Of a stretch of DNA of 64,000 nucleotides, positions 17,135 through 24,772 are shown one piece after another. Made by a program: the position numbers and the translations under genes. The first letter of the stretch is position 1, and each line of letters begins with the position of its first letter. The notes under the pieces were generated by a model. It did not search any database. It was not told the DNA's origin and worked only from the letters and a program-made list of their open reading frames with translations. The DNA comes from Verrucomicrobiaceae bacterium (GTDB lineage: Bacteria > Verrucomicrobiota > Verrucomicrobiia > Verrucomicrobiales > Verrucomicrobiaceae), in NCBI GenBank assembly GCA_016713035.1, contig JADJPW010000001.1, positions 744,001 to 808,000 of the forward strand, read 5' to 3'.

Positions 17135-17686
17135 TTAGACGCGACGTGCTTGGGGCGGACGGCAGCCGTTGTGGGGGATCGGCGTGGTGTCTTTGATGGT
17201 GGTGACTTCGACACCGAGGGCCTGGACGGCACGCACGGCGGATTCACGACCGGAGCCTGGGCCATGGAGACGGACTTCAGCCTCACGGAGGCCGTGACCC
17301 ATCGCCTGACGGCAGGCATCCTGTGCGACGACCTGGGCGGCGTAGGCGGTGCCTTTACGGCTGCCACGGAAGCCCATTTTACCGGAGGTGGACCAACCGA
17401 TGACCGCGCCGGTCTTGTCGGTGATGGTGACCATGGTGTTGTTGAAGGAGGAACGCACGTGGACGATGCCGGAGGTGACGTTTTTGCTGCCTTTGGCCTT
17501 AACGATCTTGGTGGCCTCGGCACCTTCTCCGCCGATTTCTGCCCAGATGCTCTGGGAGACTTGGCGGTCACCGCTGGTGGGGACTTTATCTGCTCCGGGA
17601 GCAGCGACAGGTGCTGCTGGGGCGGCAGCGGGTGCTGCGGCGGCCTCCGGGGCGGCGGGGATTGCTGGGGTAGTTTCGTCAGCCAT
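17135..17686 (-). CDS. rpsK: 30S ribosomal protein S11 (uS11) with Ala/Pro-rich N-terminal extension
   Basis: uS11 lies on the 30S platform near the mRNA exit. The core from about residue 60 is standard: KNVTSGIVHVRSSFNNTMVT, SGKMGFRGSRKGTAYAAQ and GLREAEVRLHGPGSGRESA, ending NGCRPPQARRV, where RPPKRRRV is more usual. In front is an extension of about 50 residues dominated by Ala and Pro (PAAPEAAAAPAAAP), absent from the 129-residue bacterial norm. No start codon with better support lies closer to the core, and the extension is in frame with a normal ATG. It lies between rpsM and rpsD. Confidence 0.95.
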   Translation of the reverse strand: MADETTPAIPAAPEAAAAPAAAPAAPVAAPGADKVPTSGDRQVSQSIWAEIGGEGAEATKIVKAKGSKNVTSGIVHVRSSFNNTMVTITDKTGAVIGWSTSGKMGFRGSRKGTAYAAQVVAQDACRQAMGHGLREAEVRLHGPGSGRESAVRAVQALGVEVTTIKDTTPIPHNGCRPPQARRV

Positions 17687-17719
17687 GGGATGAAATGTGC
17701 TTCGCGTTAAGTGTGGAGA

Positions 17720-18097
17720 TTATTTAGAGGCCTTCTGGGCACCGACGGTCTTACGTGGGCCTTTACGGGTACGGGCATTGGTGTGGGTGCGCTGACCACG
17801 CACGGGCAGACCACGGCGATGGCGGTGTGCACGGTAGCAGTTGATCCCGAGGATGCGCTTCATGTGCATCTGGATCTCACGACGAAGGTCGCCTTCGATC
17901 GGAATTTTGGTGGCCTGGATCGCCTGGGTGATCAGGGCGATCTCATCGTCCGTCAGTGCGCCAGCGCGGATGTTCGGGTCGATTTTGGTCGCCGCGAGCA
18001 CCTTGCGGCTAAGGGGAAGACCCACACCATAAATGTATGGCAGTGAGTATTCGATTTTTTTGTCGTTCGGGATTTCGACTCCGAGCAGGCGAGGCAT
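17720..18097 (-). CDS. rpsM: 30S ribosomal protein S13 (uS13)
   Basis: uS13 sits in the 30S head and contacts P-site tRNA and bridge B1. The 125-residue protein starts MPRLLGVEIPNDKKIEYSL and shows YIYGVGLPLSRKVLAATKID, EGDLRREIQMHMKRIL, and the basic tail HRRGLPVRGQRTHTNARTRK. It is second in the operon, between rpmJ and rpsK. Confidence 0.97.
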   Translation of the reverse strand: MPRLLGVEIPNDKKIEYSLPYIYGVGLPLSRKVLAATKIDPNIRAGALTDDEIALITQAIQATKIPIEGDLRREIQMHMKRILGINCYRAHRHRRGLPVRGQRTHTNARTRKGPRKTVGAQKASK

Positions 18098-18133
18098 GAC
18101 GTGGGCGTGTGGGTTGTTGTTGGTGGAAAAGGA

Positions 18134-18247
18134 TCAGCCCTGGCGCTGTTTATGGCGCGGGTTTTTGCAGACGACGCGGACGACACCAGCGCGGCGAATG
18201 ACGCGGCAAAGTTCGCAAAGAGGTTTAACGGAGGTACGGACTCGCAT
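18134..18247 (-). CDS. rpmJ: 50S ribosomal protein L36 (bL36)
   Basis: The 37-residue protein, MRVRTSVKPLCELCRVIRR then AGVVRVVCKNPRHKQRQG, is the zinc-binding form of bL36, with CxxC, Cys and His ligands all present. It is the first gene of the rpmJ-rpsM-rpsK-rpsD set on the minus strand. Longer upstream translation is possible in frame but has no ribosomal character. Confidence 0.95.
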   Translation of the reverse strand: MRVRTSVKPLCELCRVIRRAGVVRVVCKNPRHKQRQG

Positions 18248-18282
18248 GAGAGGGGGTTCCAGTGGGGGGAATGGATCAGTGA

Positions 18283-18303
18283 CCCCTGCTCCGGGAGCAG
18301 GGG
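18283..18303. other. GC-rich hairpin upstream of rpmJ
   Basis: CCCCTGCT and AGCAGGGG form a perfect 8-bp stem with a five-base loop in the divergent gap between rpmJ and the SGNH hydrolase gene. There is no T run on either side, so it is not a standard terminator. It may lie in the leader of the ribosomal operon. Confidence 0.5.
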
Positions 18304-18395
18304 GCGTGATGCCTACCACGAAAGAAATTTCACGCAAGCTAGTTTTTCACAGTTTTCCTGTGCGTTTTGAAAAGCCCTTCCCATCATCGCTGCGC

Positions 18396-19049
18396 ATGAA
18401 AAACATTCTTTGTTTCGGCGACTCGAATACCTGGGGCTTTGTGCCCGATAGCATCCTCGCCCCCTACCAGCGCCGCTTCCCCCACGATGTGCGGTGGACG
18501 GGCATTCTGGCCCGCGAGCTCGGCGCTGGCGTCAAAATCATCGAAGAGGGCCAAAATGGCCGCACCACGGTCCACGATGACCCTTTCGCCGCTGCGCGGA
18601 ATGCCAAAACCGTGCTGCCATCTATATTAGAGTCCCAAAAGCCGCTCGATCTCGTGATCCTGATGCTGGGCACCAATGACCTGAAGGCCATTTTTGCAGT
18701 CTCCCCACCCGAAATCGCCGTGGGGATGAAAATCATCGCCCAGATGATCTTGGCCAGTGATGCCGGTCTGGAGGGCCGCCCCCCTGCCCTACTCATCCTC
18801 TGCCCGCCCATCATCGGTGACACCTCTCACTTGCCGGGTGTGACGGAGAAATTCCCCCTCGCTCGCGAAAACAGCCGCAAGCTGCCCCGGCTCTATGATG
18901 CCGTGGCCAAGCAACTGGGCTGCCACTTCTTCAATACACAGGACATCATCGAGCCCAGTGCCGCCGATGGCATCCACCTCGATGCGGCTGCCCACAGCAC
19001 GCTGGGGCTCGCCCTCGCCGCGAAAGTGAAGTCGATCCTCTCTCTCTAA
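18396..19049 (+). CDS. SGNH/GDSL-family hydrolase (esterase)
   Basis: This is a small serine esterase of the SGNH fold, about 217 residues. The ATG at 18396 gives MKNILCFGDSNTWGFVPD, placing the block I serine (GDSN) at residue 9. Block II is EEGQNGRTT, block III LMLGTNDLK with the Asn, and block V DGIHLDAAAH with the catalytic Asp and His. No signal peptide is present. It resembles arylesterase-type members. pyrD starts nine bases downstream, suggesting cotranscription. Confidence 0.85.
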   Translation: MKNILCFGDSNTWGFVPDSILAPYQRRFPHDVRWTGILARELGAGVKIIEEGQNGRTTVHDDPFAAARNAKTVLPSILESQKPLDLVILMLGTNDLKAIFAVSPPEIAVGMKIIAQMILASDAGLEGRPPALLILCPPIIGDTSHLPGVTEKFPLARENSRKLPRLYDAVAKQLGCHFFNTQDIIEPSAADGIHLDAAAHSTLGLALAAKVKSILSL

Positions 19050-19058
19050 TCTCCCCTC

Positions 19059-20096
19059 ATGACCCTGCTGGAAAAGTTTTATCCCGTCCTGAAGCCCTGG
19101 CTCTTCCGCATGGATGCCGAGTCCGCGCACTCCCTGACTGTCAAAATGATGGTCATCGGTCACAAACTCGGCTTTGTGCAATCCGTGGCCCCTACACACA
19201 CGGCAGAGCAGCCCGCATCCATCCAGTGCATGGGCCTGGATTTTGCCAATCGACTCGGACTGGCCGCCGGCATGGATAAATCTGCCAGCGCTGTCGATGC
19301 CTGGGCCGCACTCGGCCTGGGCCATGTGGAAGTGGGCACGCTCACACCGCGTCCGCAGCCAGGGAATCCAAAGCCACGCCTCTTCCGCCTACCAGAGCAC
19401 GATGCGCTGATCAACCGCATGGGCTTTAACAATCCCGGCATCCACAGCGCTGTCACACGCCTGGAAAAGCGCCGCTCCAAGGCCATCGTCGGTGTGAACA
19501 TCGGTAAAAACTTCGACACCCCGAATGAGGGCGCGGTGAATGATTACCTCTATTGCCTGAAAGTCGCCTACCGCGTCGCTGACTACATCACGGTGAACAT
19601 CTCCAGCCCGAACACCAAGGGACTCCGCGATCTCCAGGCGGAAGAAGCCGTGCGCCAACTCGTCGCTGCACTGAAAAAGGAGCAAGCCGCCCTCCAGCAA
19701 GAACACGGTAAAAAAGTCCCTCTACTCGTCAAAATCGCCCCGGACCTCAACGACCTGCAAATCGAGTCTCTGGCCCGCGTCTTCAATGAGCTGCACCTCG
19801 ATGGTGTCATCGCCACGAACACCACCATCGACCGCAGCGCCATCACAGGCCACGCCCTAGCCACAGAGACTGGCGGGCTCAGCGGTGCTCCTGTGCGTGA
19901 GCGTTCCAGCCTCGTGCTAGAGGCTTTTCGCATGCTGCTGCGTCCAGGCACACCGCTCATCGGCGTCGGCGGCATCACTGCGGGCCCTCACGCCCAGGAA
20001 AAGCGCCGCGCCGGAGCTGATCTGGTGCAAATCTATAGCGGCCTCGTCTTCCGTGGCCCCGCACTCATCCGCGAGACCCTCGCCGCCCTCGCCTGA
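19059..20096 (+). CDS. pyrD: Dihydroorotate dehydrogenase (quinone), class 2
   Basis: PyrD oxidises dihydroorotate to orotate in pyrimidine synthesis and passes electrons to quinone at the membrane. The 345-residue protein has the class 2 N-terminal amphipathic helix region (FYPVLKPWLFRMDAESAH), LGLAAGMDKSA, GHVEVGTLTPRPQPGNPKPR, INRMGFNN, the catalytic serine in NISSPNTKGLRDLQ, KIAPDL, ATNTTIDR and GVGGITAGPHAQEKRRAGAD. It follows an SGNH hydrolase gene and is followed by a strong terminator. Confidence 0.95.
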   Translation: MTLLEKFYPVLKPWLFRMDAESAHSLTVKMMVIGHKLGFVQSVAPTHTAEQPASIQCMGLDFANRLGLAAGMDKSASAVDAWAALGLGHVEVGTLTPRPQPGNPKPRLFRLPEHDALINRMGFNNPGIHSAVTRLEKRRSKAIVGVNIGKNFDTPNEGAVNDYLYCLKVAYRVADYITVNISSPNTKGLRDLQAEEAVRQLVAALKKEQAALQQEHGKKVPLLVKIAPDLNDLQIESLARVFNELHLDGVIATNTTIDRSAITGHALATETGGLSGAPVRERSSLVLEAFRMLLRPGTPLIGVGGITAGPHAQEKRRAGADLVQIYSGLVFRGPALIRETLAALA

Positions 20097-20146
20097 GCAT
20101 GCCGCAGAGCATCCGGTGAGGAGAAGGGAGCCTTTGGCCCAAAGAA

Positions 20147-20174
20147 CCGGGGCGGATCACTCGATCCGCCCCGG
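20147..20174 (+). terminator. Terminator after pyrD
   Basis: A perfect 12-bp stem CCGGGGCGGATC/GATCCGCCCCGG with the loop ACTC is followed by TCCTTT, 50 bases after the pyrD stop. The tail is short in T's but the stem is very strong. Confidence 0.75.
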
Positions 20175-20330
20175 TCCTTTGAAGTGTGTGCCAACAGCCA
20201 AGAAGGAACCACTAGGTTTGAGAAACTGGCGACTTAGCAGTCTTGCGACTACTCTTATTGTCTGGAGGTAGTTTCGCACAGTCTGCGGAATGTGTGTCAG
20301 GCAGTTGGAAGAGATTTGAAAGGGAATTGT

Positions 20331-20356
20331 AAAAACAGCCCTTTGGGCTGACTTTT
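20331..20356 (+). terminator. Stem-loop with CTTTT tail upstream of asd
   Basis: CAGCCC and GGGCTG pair around TTT, preceded by AAAAA and followed by ACTTTT. Nothing coding lies just upstream on the plus strand after the pyrD terminator, so it may end a small RNA or be an attenuator in the asd leader. Confidence 0.5.
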
Positions 20357-20528
20357 GATCCCTAGTGCTTCTCAGAACTGCTCTAGACTCTCAAAAACAC
20401 TTCACGCCGCGACCGTCCGTGTAGCAGTCAGACCGACCATTGCTTCCAGCCCTTTCGCGCCTTGCATCCAGGCCGCTTGGTCGTAGGATCGCTGCCCTTT
20501 TTCACCCCAAACCCTGAACCAGAACCCC

Positions 20529-21554
20529 ATGAGCACCCCCAAGAACGTCGCAATCGTCGGAGCCACCGGCGCCGTCGGCGTGGAAATGATCCGCTGCCTC
20601 GAAGAACGCGCCTTCCCCGTCGCGAAACTGACCCTTCTCGCCTCCGCCCGCAGCGCTGGCAAAAAGCTCAAGTTCAAAGGCCAGGACATCACCATCCAGG
20701 AGCTCACGCCAGATTCCTTCCAGGGCATCGACATCGCGCTCTTCAGCGCAGGTGGTGGTATCTCGCGTGATTTTGCCCCGCATGCCGTCAAGGCCGGTGC
20801 CGTGGTCGTGGACAATAGCTCCTTCTTCCGCCAGGACCCGAAAGTCCCGCTCGTGGTGCCAGAAATCAATGCCGCCGATGTGAAGGGCCACCAGGGCATC
20901 ATCGCCAATCCGAACTGCACCACTGCCATCTCGCTGATGGCTCTCTATCCGCTGCATCAGGCCTTTGGCGTGAAGCGCATCTTTGCCAGCAGCTACCAGG
21001 CTGTCTCTGGCACTGGAGCACAGGCCATCGAAGAGCTGGCCAATCAATCCCGTGACTGGGCTAGCCAAAACCGCGCCTGGGATGCCGCCAAGCTCGATAA
21101 CAAGCCCGCCGTGTATCCGCATCAAATCGCCTTCAATGCCATCCCGCAGGTCGATAGCTTCCTCGAAACGGGCTACACCAAGGAAGAGATGAAAATGGAG
21201 AACGAAGGCCGCAAAATCATGCATCACCCGGACTTCCGCGCCTCCGTGACCTGCGTGCGCATCCCTGTCTTCCGCGCCCACAGCATCGCCATCACTGCCG
21301 AGTTCGAAAAACCCGTGAGCGTCGAGTCCGCACGGGCAGTTTTGGCCAAAGCACCCGGCCTAGACATCATCGACGATCCGGCCAACAAGCAGTATCCGCT
21401 CGCCCTCGACATCGCAGGGCGTGATAACTGCGCCGTAGGCCGCCTTCGCATGGACTGCGCTCTGGATAATGGTCTCACCTTCTGGGTCGTCGGCGATCAG
21501 CTCCTCAAAGGGGCCGCTCTCAATGCGGTGCAGATCGCTGAGTGCCTGCTGTAA
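20529..21554 (+). CDS. asd: Aspartate-semialdehyde dehydrogenase
   Basis: Asd reduces aspartyl phosphate with NADPH to aspartate semialdehyde, the branch point to lysine/diaminopimelate, threonine and methionine. The 341-residue protein has the N-terminal nucleotide loop VGATGAVGVEMIR, SAGGGISRDFAPHAVKAGAV, the catalytic Cys in NPNCTTAISLMALYPL, SSYQAVSGTGAQAIEEL, and the substrate-binding RVPVFRAHSI-type block (here RIPVFRAHS). The C-terminus ends VQIAECLL. It is monocistronic by spacing. Confidence 0.96.
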   Translation: MSTPKNVAIVGATGAVGVEMIRCLEERAFPVAKLTLLASARSAGKKLKFKGQDITIQELTPDSFQGIDIALFSAGGGISRDFAPHAVKAGAVVVDNSSFFRQDPKVPLVVPEINAADVKGHQGIIANPNCTTAISLMALYPLHQAFGVKRIFASSYQAVSGTGAQAIEELANQSRDWASQNRAWDAAKLDNKPAVYPHQIAFNAIPQVDSFLETGYTKEEMKMENEGRKIMHHPDFRASVTCVRIPVFRAHSIAITAEFEKPVSVESARAVLAKAPGLDIIDDPANKQYPLALDIAGRDNCAVGRLRMDCALDNGLTFWVVGDQLLKGAALNAVQIAECLL

Positions 21555-21615
21555 AGCAGCCCTGCATCACACGGCTCGGCATCCGGCATGACTCGCATGG
21601 GCATGGGACGAATTC

Positions 21616-21644
21616 TTGACCCCCTGCCCATTCGTGATTATGCG
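21616..21644 (+). promoter_or_regulatory. Candidate promoter of glnS
   Basis: TTGACC is separated by 17 bases from TATGCG, about 10 bases before the preferred ATG at 21654. The -35 match is strong and the -10 moderate. If used, the transcript would have almost no leader, which is a reason for caution. Confidence 0.35.
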
Positions 21645-21653
21645 GACATATCC

Positions 21654-23360
21654 ATGTCCGAAAACGCCCCTGCCCCCGCCACTGCCCCCTCACTCGATTT
21701 CATCCGCGAAATGATCGCCGCCGATGTCGCGGCTGGACGCAACGGAGGGCAAATCGTCACACGCTTCCCACCAGAGCCGAATGGCTACCTCCACATCGGC
21801 CATGCGAAGAGCATCTGCCTGAATTTCGGCCTCGCGCAGGAGTATGCGCCGCAGGCACGCTGCCACCTGCGCTTTGATGACACCAATCCGACCAAGGAAG
21901 AAGTCGAGTATGTCGATAGCATCCAAGAAGATGTGAAGTGGCTCGGCTTTGACTGGGGCACTCATCTTTACTACGCCAGCGACTACTTTGAGAAGCTCTA
22001 TGAGTTCGCCCAGCAGCTTATCGGCAAAGGATTGGCCTACGTGGATGACCAGACACAGGAGCAGATGCGCCTGAATCGCGGCACTCTGACCACTCCCGGC
22101 ACGCGTAGCGCCTGCGCAGAGCGCAGCGTGGAGGAAAATCTGACTCTCTTCCGCCGCATGCGTGCTGGCGAGTTCAAGGAGGGCGAGTGCGTGCTGCGGG
22201 CCAAGATCGACATGGCATCTCCGAACATGCACATGCGTGACCCGGCCATTTACCGCATCCTCCACGCCCATCATCACCGCACGGGGGACAAATGGTGCAT
22301 CTACCCGATGTACGACTATGCCCATCCACTCAGTGATGCGCTGGAATCCATCACCCACAGCCTCTGCACGCTGGAGTTTGAGATTCATCGCCCTCTCTAC
22401 GAATGGCTGATCAACAACGTCGATGGCCTGCCAGGACAGCCCTACCAGCGTGAATTCGCCCGCCTGAATGTGACCTACACCGTCATGAGCAAGCGTAAGC
22501 TCCTGCGCCTCGTGAAGGAGAATCTCGTGAGCGGCTGGGATGATCCACGCATGCCGACGATCAGTGGCATGCGTCGCCGTGGCATCACGCCTGCTGCACT
22601 GCGCTCCTTTTGCAAAACCGTTGGCCTCACCAAATTCAATTCACTCACCGAGGTGGCGCTGCTCGAGCACGCGATCCGTGAAGGCCTCAACAAAACCGCC
22701 CGTCGTGCCTACGGCGTGCTGCGGCCGATCAAGGTGGTGCTGGAAAACTACCCCGCAGACCGCGTCGAGCAGCTGGAGGCTCCGAACAGCCCAGAAGATC
22801 CCAGCGCAGGCACACGCCAGATTCCGCTCTGCCGGGAGATTTTCATCGACGCGGAGGATTTCATGGAATTCCCCACCCAGGGCTTTCACCGGCTGAAGCC
22901 AGGCGGTGAAGTGCGCTTGAAGTTCGCCTTCTGCATCATCTGCCAGGAAGTGATCAAAGATGCCGCGGGCAACATCACCGAACTACGCTGCACCTATGAC
23001 GAGACCACTCGCCACGGACAGAAGCCTGAGGGCCGTCCGAAGCCCAAAGGCATCATCCACTGGGTCAGTGCCCGCCACGCCGTGGATGCGCAGGTACGGC
23101 TCTATGATCGACTTTTCACCGTCGAGACGCCCGATGCCGATGCTGGCGAGGACGGCGATTTCACGCAGTTTTTGAACCCAGACTCACTGGAGGTCCTTTC
23201 CGACGCCAAACTGGAGCCATCGCTGCGAGAGGCTGCTCCGGGCAGCCACTGGCAGTTTGAGCGTGTGGGCTACTTTTTCGTCGATCCGGTCGATTCCAAG
23301 CCTGGAGCACCTGTTTTTAACCGAACGGTCACTTTGAAGGACGGCTGGGCAAAGAAGTAA
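21654..23360 (+). CDS. glnS: Glutaminyl-tRNA synthetase
   Basis: GlnRS charges tRNA-Gln directly. I prefer the ATG at 21654 (MSENAPAPAT) over one at 21588, since the latter would run through a promoter-like sequence. The class I signatures are PEPNGYLHIGHAKSICLNFG and VMSKRKLLRLV. GlnRS-specific blocks include RFDDTNPTKEEVEYVDSIQE, YDYAHPLSDALESITHSLC and the two-lobed C-terminal beta-barrel region (VLENYP, EIFIDAEDFME, FHRLKPGGEVRL, KPKGIIHWVSA). Length of about 568 residues is normal. Its presence argues that tRNA-Gln need not be made by GatCAB. Confidence 0.95.
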   Translation: MSENAPAPATAPSLDFIREMIAADVAAGRNGGQIVTRFPPEPNGYLHIGHAKSICLNFGLAQEYAPQARCHLRFDDTNPTKEEVEYVDSIQEDVKWLGFDWGTHLYYASDYFEKLYEFAQQLIGKGLAYVDDQTQEQMRLNRGTLTTPGTRSACAERSVEENLTLFRRMRAGEFKEGECVLRAKIDMASPNMHMRDPAIYRILHAHHHRTGDKWCIYPMYDYAHPLSDALESITHSLCTLEFEIHRPLYEWLINNVDGLPGQPYQREFARLNVTYTVMSKRKLLRLVKENLVSGWDDPRMPTISGMRRRGITPAALRSFCKTVGLTKFNSLTEVALLEHAIREGLNKTARRAYGVLRPIKVVLENYPADRVEQLEAPNSPEDPSAGTRQIPLCREIFIDAEDFMEFPTQGFHRLKPGGEVRLKFAFCIICQEVIKDAAGNITELRCTYDETTRHGQKPEGRPKPKGIIHWVSARHAVDAQVRLYDRLFTVETPDADAGEDGDFTQFLNPDSLEVLSDAKLEPSLREAAPGSHWQFERVGYFFVDPVDSKPGAPVFNRTVTLKDGWAKK

Positions 23361-23375
23361 GCCGCACCGCGCAGC

Positions 23376-24352
23376 TTACTTCGACTCCTTCGCGTATTTT
23401 CCCAGGCTTCAGAGATCTTGCCGGTCTTCTCGTCGCCTTTGTGGAAGATGAAGCGGTGGCGCAGCACCAGATGCTCACCTTTTTTCAGCGTGTGGGCACC
23501 ACTCTATTTTTGAAGCTTCAACTGAGAAAGGCCGAAGGGGTTCGCGGTGAAGAGGCCGTAGGTGCGTGAGTGCCAGGAGGTGGGGAAGCGGAAGCTGCTC
23601 GGATGGTTCAGCATCGCGATGCCCAGGTGCTCTCCGCCCACGGGGCCGTGGTAGTCGCACCATTTGGCACGCTTGCCCCAGGTGTCTGCATCGGTCTGGC
23701 CTTCGCTATTGATGAGCTTGCCGCCTTCCTTCGCATCCACGCTCATGCTGTGTGGCACGCGGATGCTCAGACCGGCATCTTTTTTATCATCCACCACCAC
23801 ATCGGCCTCAGAGGCGATCAAGTCGATGTCCACGTCAATGACGCGGCTGCCATCATCTTCCACGCGGAAAGTCAGCGTGCGCTCCTCGGTGAGCGTCACT
23901 TTGCCCTCAGCATCCACATAGTCGGACAAAGCGGTCAGCACGCCTGTCGCTCCGCCTTGCAGTTGCTTGAAACTCTTGTGCTTGATCGCTCCCAGGTGCT
24001 TCAGGCGCTCAGAGCTCTTCGGATTCTCGCCAAAGGTGGCTTTCTCTGCCCAGGTGTCATACCCGCCGATGCTCTCGTGGCCAAAATTCAGCCCGCGATG
24101 ATGCGGATGATCCTGCTTTTCACCCTCGACGTTCTTCATCGGGTAGGCACGCGTCATTTCCTTGCCCGTGGGGCCAAGGATCGGCCACAGATACGGCTTG
24201 TTCGCCTGATCGACGACATACTCAGCAAAAAGCTGCCCATCTACCTTCACCACCGCACCACCAGAGGCGGTCTTTTCGACAGTGAATTCTGCGGCACTGG
24301 CCGCGAGGCTGAGAAGCAGGAGGAAGGCAGAAAGGAGGGCGGTGCGTTTCAT
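23376..24352 (-). CDS. DUF6807 (PmoA-type) secreted protein, in-frame TAG plus one frameshift near the 3' end
   Basis: From the ATG at 24352 a signal peptide (MKRTALLSAFLLLLSLAAS) leads into a PmoA-like fold seen in many Verrucomicrobia and Planctomycetes: KPYLWPILGPTG, DHPHHRGLNFGHE, TFRVEDDGSRVIDVDIDL, AKWCDYHGPVGGEHLGIAML and HSRTYGLFTANPFG. A TAG at 23504-23506 interrupts between LQK and SGAHTLKKGEHLVLRHRFIF. At 23397-23400 adding one A (sense strand) gives the natural end EAWEKYAKESK and TAA at 23376. The function is not established; similar proteins sit in sugar-degradation loci. Confidence 0.78.
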
Positions 24353-24554
24353 GGGCGGTGTGAAACGCCCACCGCATGGCATTTCTACATGCAGGCGTGA
24401 AAAAGGCCGCACGGAGCCGAAATGACAAAAAGTGATCCAAGTACGCGATTGCGCGGCGTGCAACGATCTGCGACAGAGTCTCAATAGCAGAGCCGTTACC
24501 TGCGCCTCCATCTCGTTGATTGCCTGCTCCGATTCCTCTTTCCCCATGTCCCCC

Positions 24555-24772
24555 ATGACACTCGCTCAACTCCCCATCGGCCCTTACGCAAGGGTGCTAT
24601 CCATGCCTACAGGACGCTCCGCGCTGACACGACTACGGGAAATGGGCATCGTCCCTGGCACGCTCGTCCAAGTCATCCGCAGGGCTCCCTGGGCGAGCCC
24701 ATTGAGATCAGTGTGCGGGGATCACGCCTTTCCATGCGCAATCACGAAGCGGCTTTCATCGAACTGGAATGA
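24555..24772 (+). CDS. feoA: Ferrous iron transport protein A (FeoA), frame broken once
   Basis: FeoA is a small SH3-like cytoplasmic protein that works with FeoB in Fe(II) uptake. MTLAQLPIGPYARVLSM through GRSALTRLREMGIVPGTLV is typical FeoA. At 24687-24689 adding one C restores PLGEPIEISVRGSRLSMRNH then EAAFIELE and a TGA at 24770-24772 that overlaps the feoB ATG. About 72 residues result. An ATG nine bases upstream (24546) is also possible. The overlap indicates translational coupling to feoB. Confidence 0.88.

Larger units (their letters stand above)
20097..20528. other. 432-bp gene-free stretch between pyrD and asd
   Basis: It contains two stem-loops (20147-20174 and 20336-20350) and no convincing coding sequence. 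The segment between them (about 20210-20356) ends in a stem followed by CTTTT and could encode a small RNA. I saw no known riboswitch pattern ahead of asd. Confidence 0.5.

Noticed and set aside
20100..20528. Lysine or SAM riboswitch ahead of asd
   Set aside because: The conserved cores of these riboswitches are not present; only simple stem-loops are seen.
6738..23506. General recoding of TAG as a sense codon
   Set aside because: plsX, smc and the AmgK-like gene all end naturally at TAG, so the two internal TAGs are better explained one by one.
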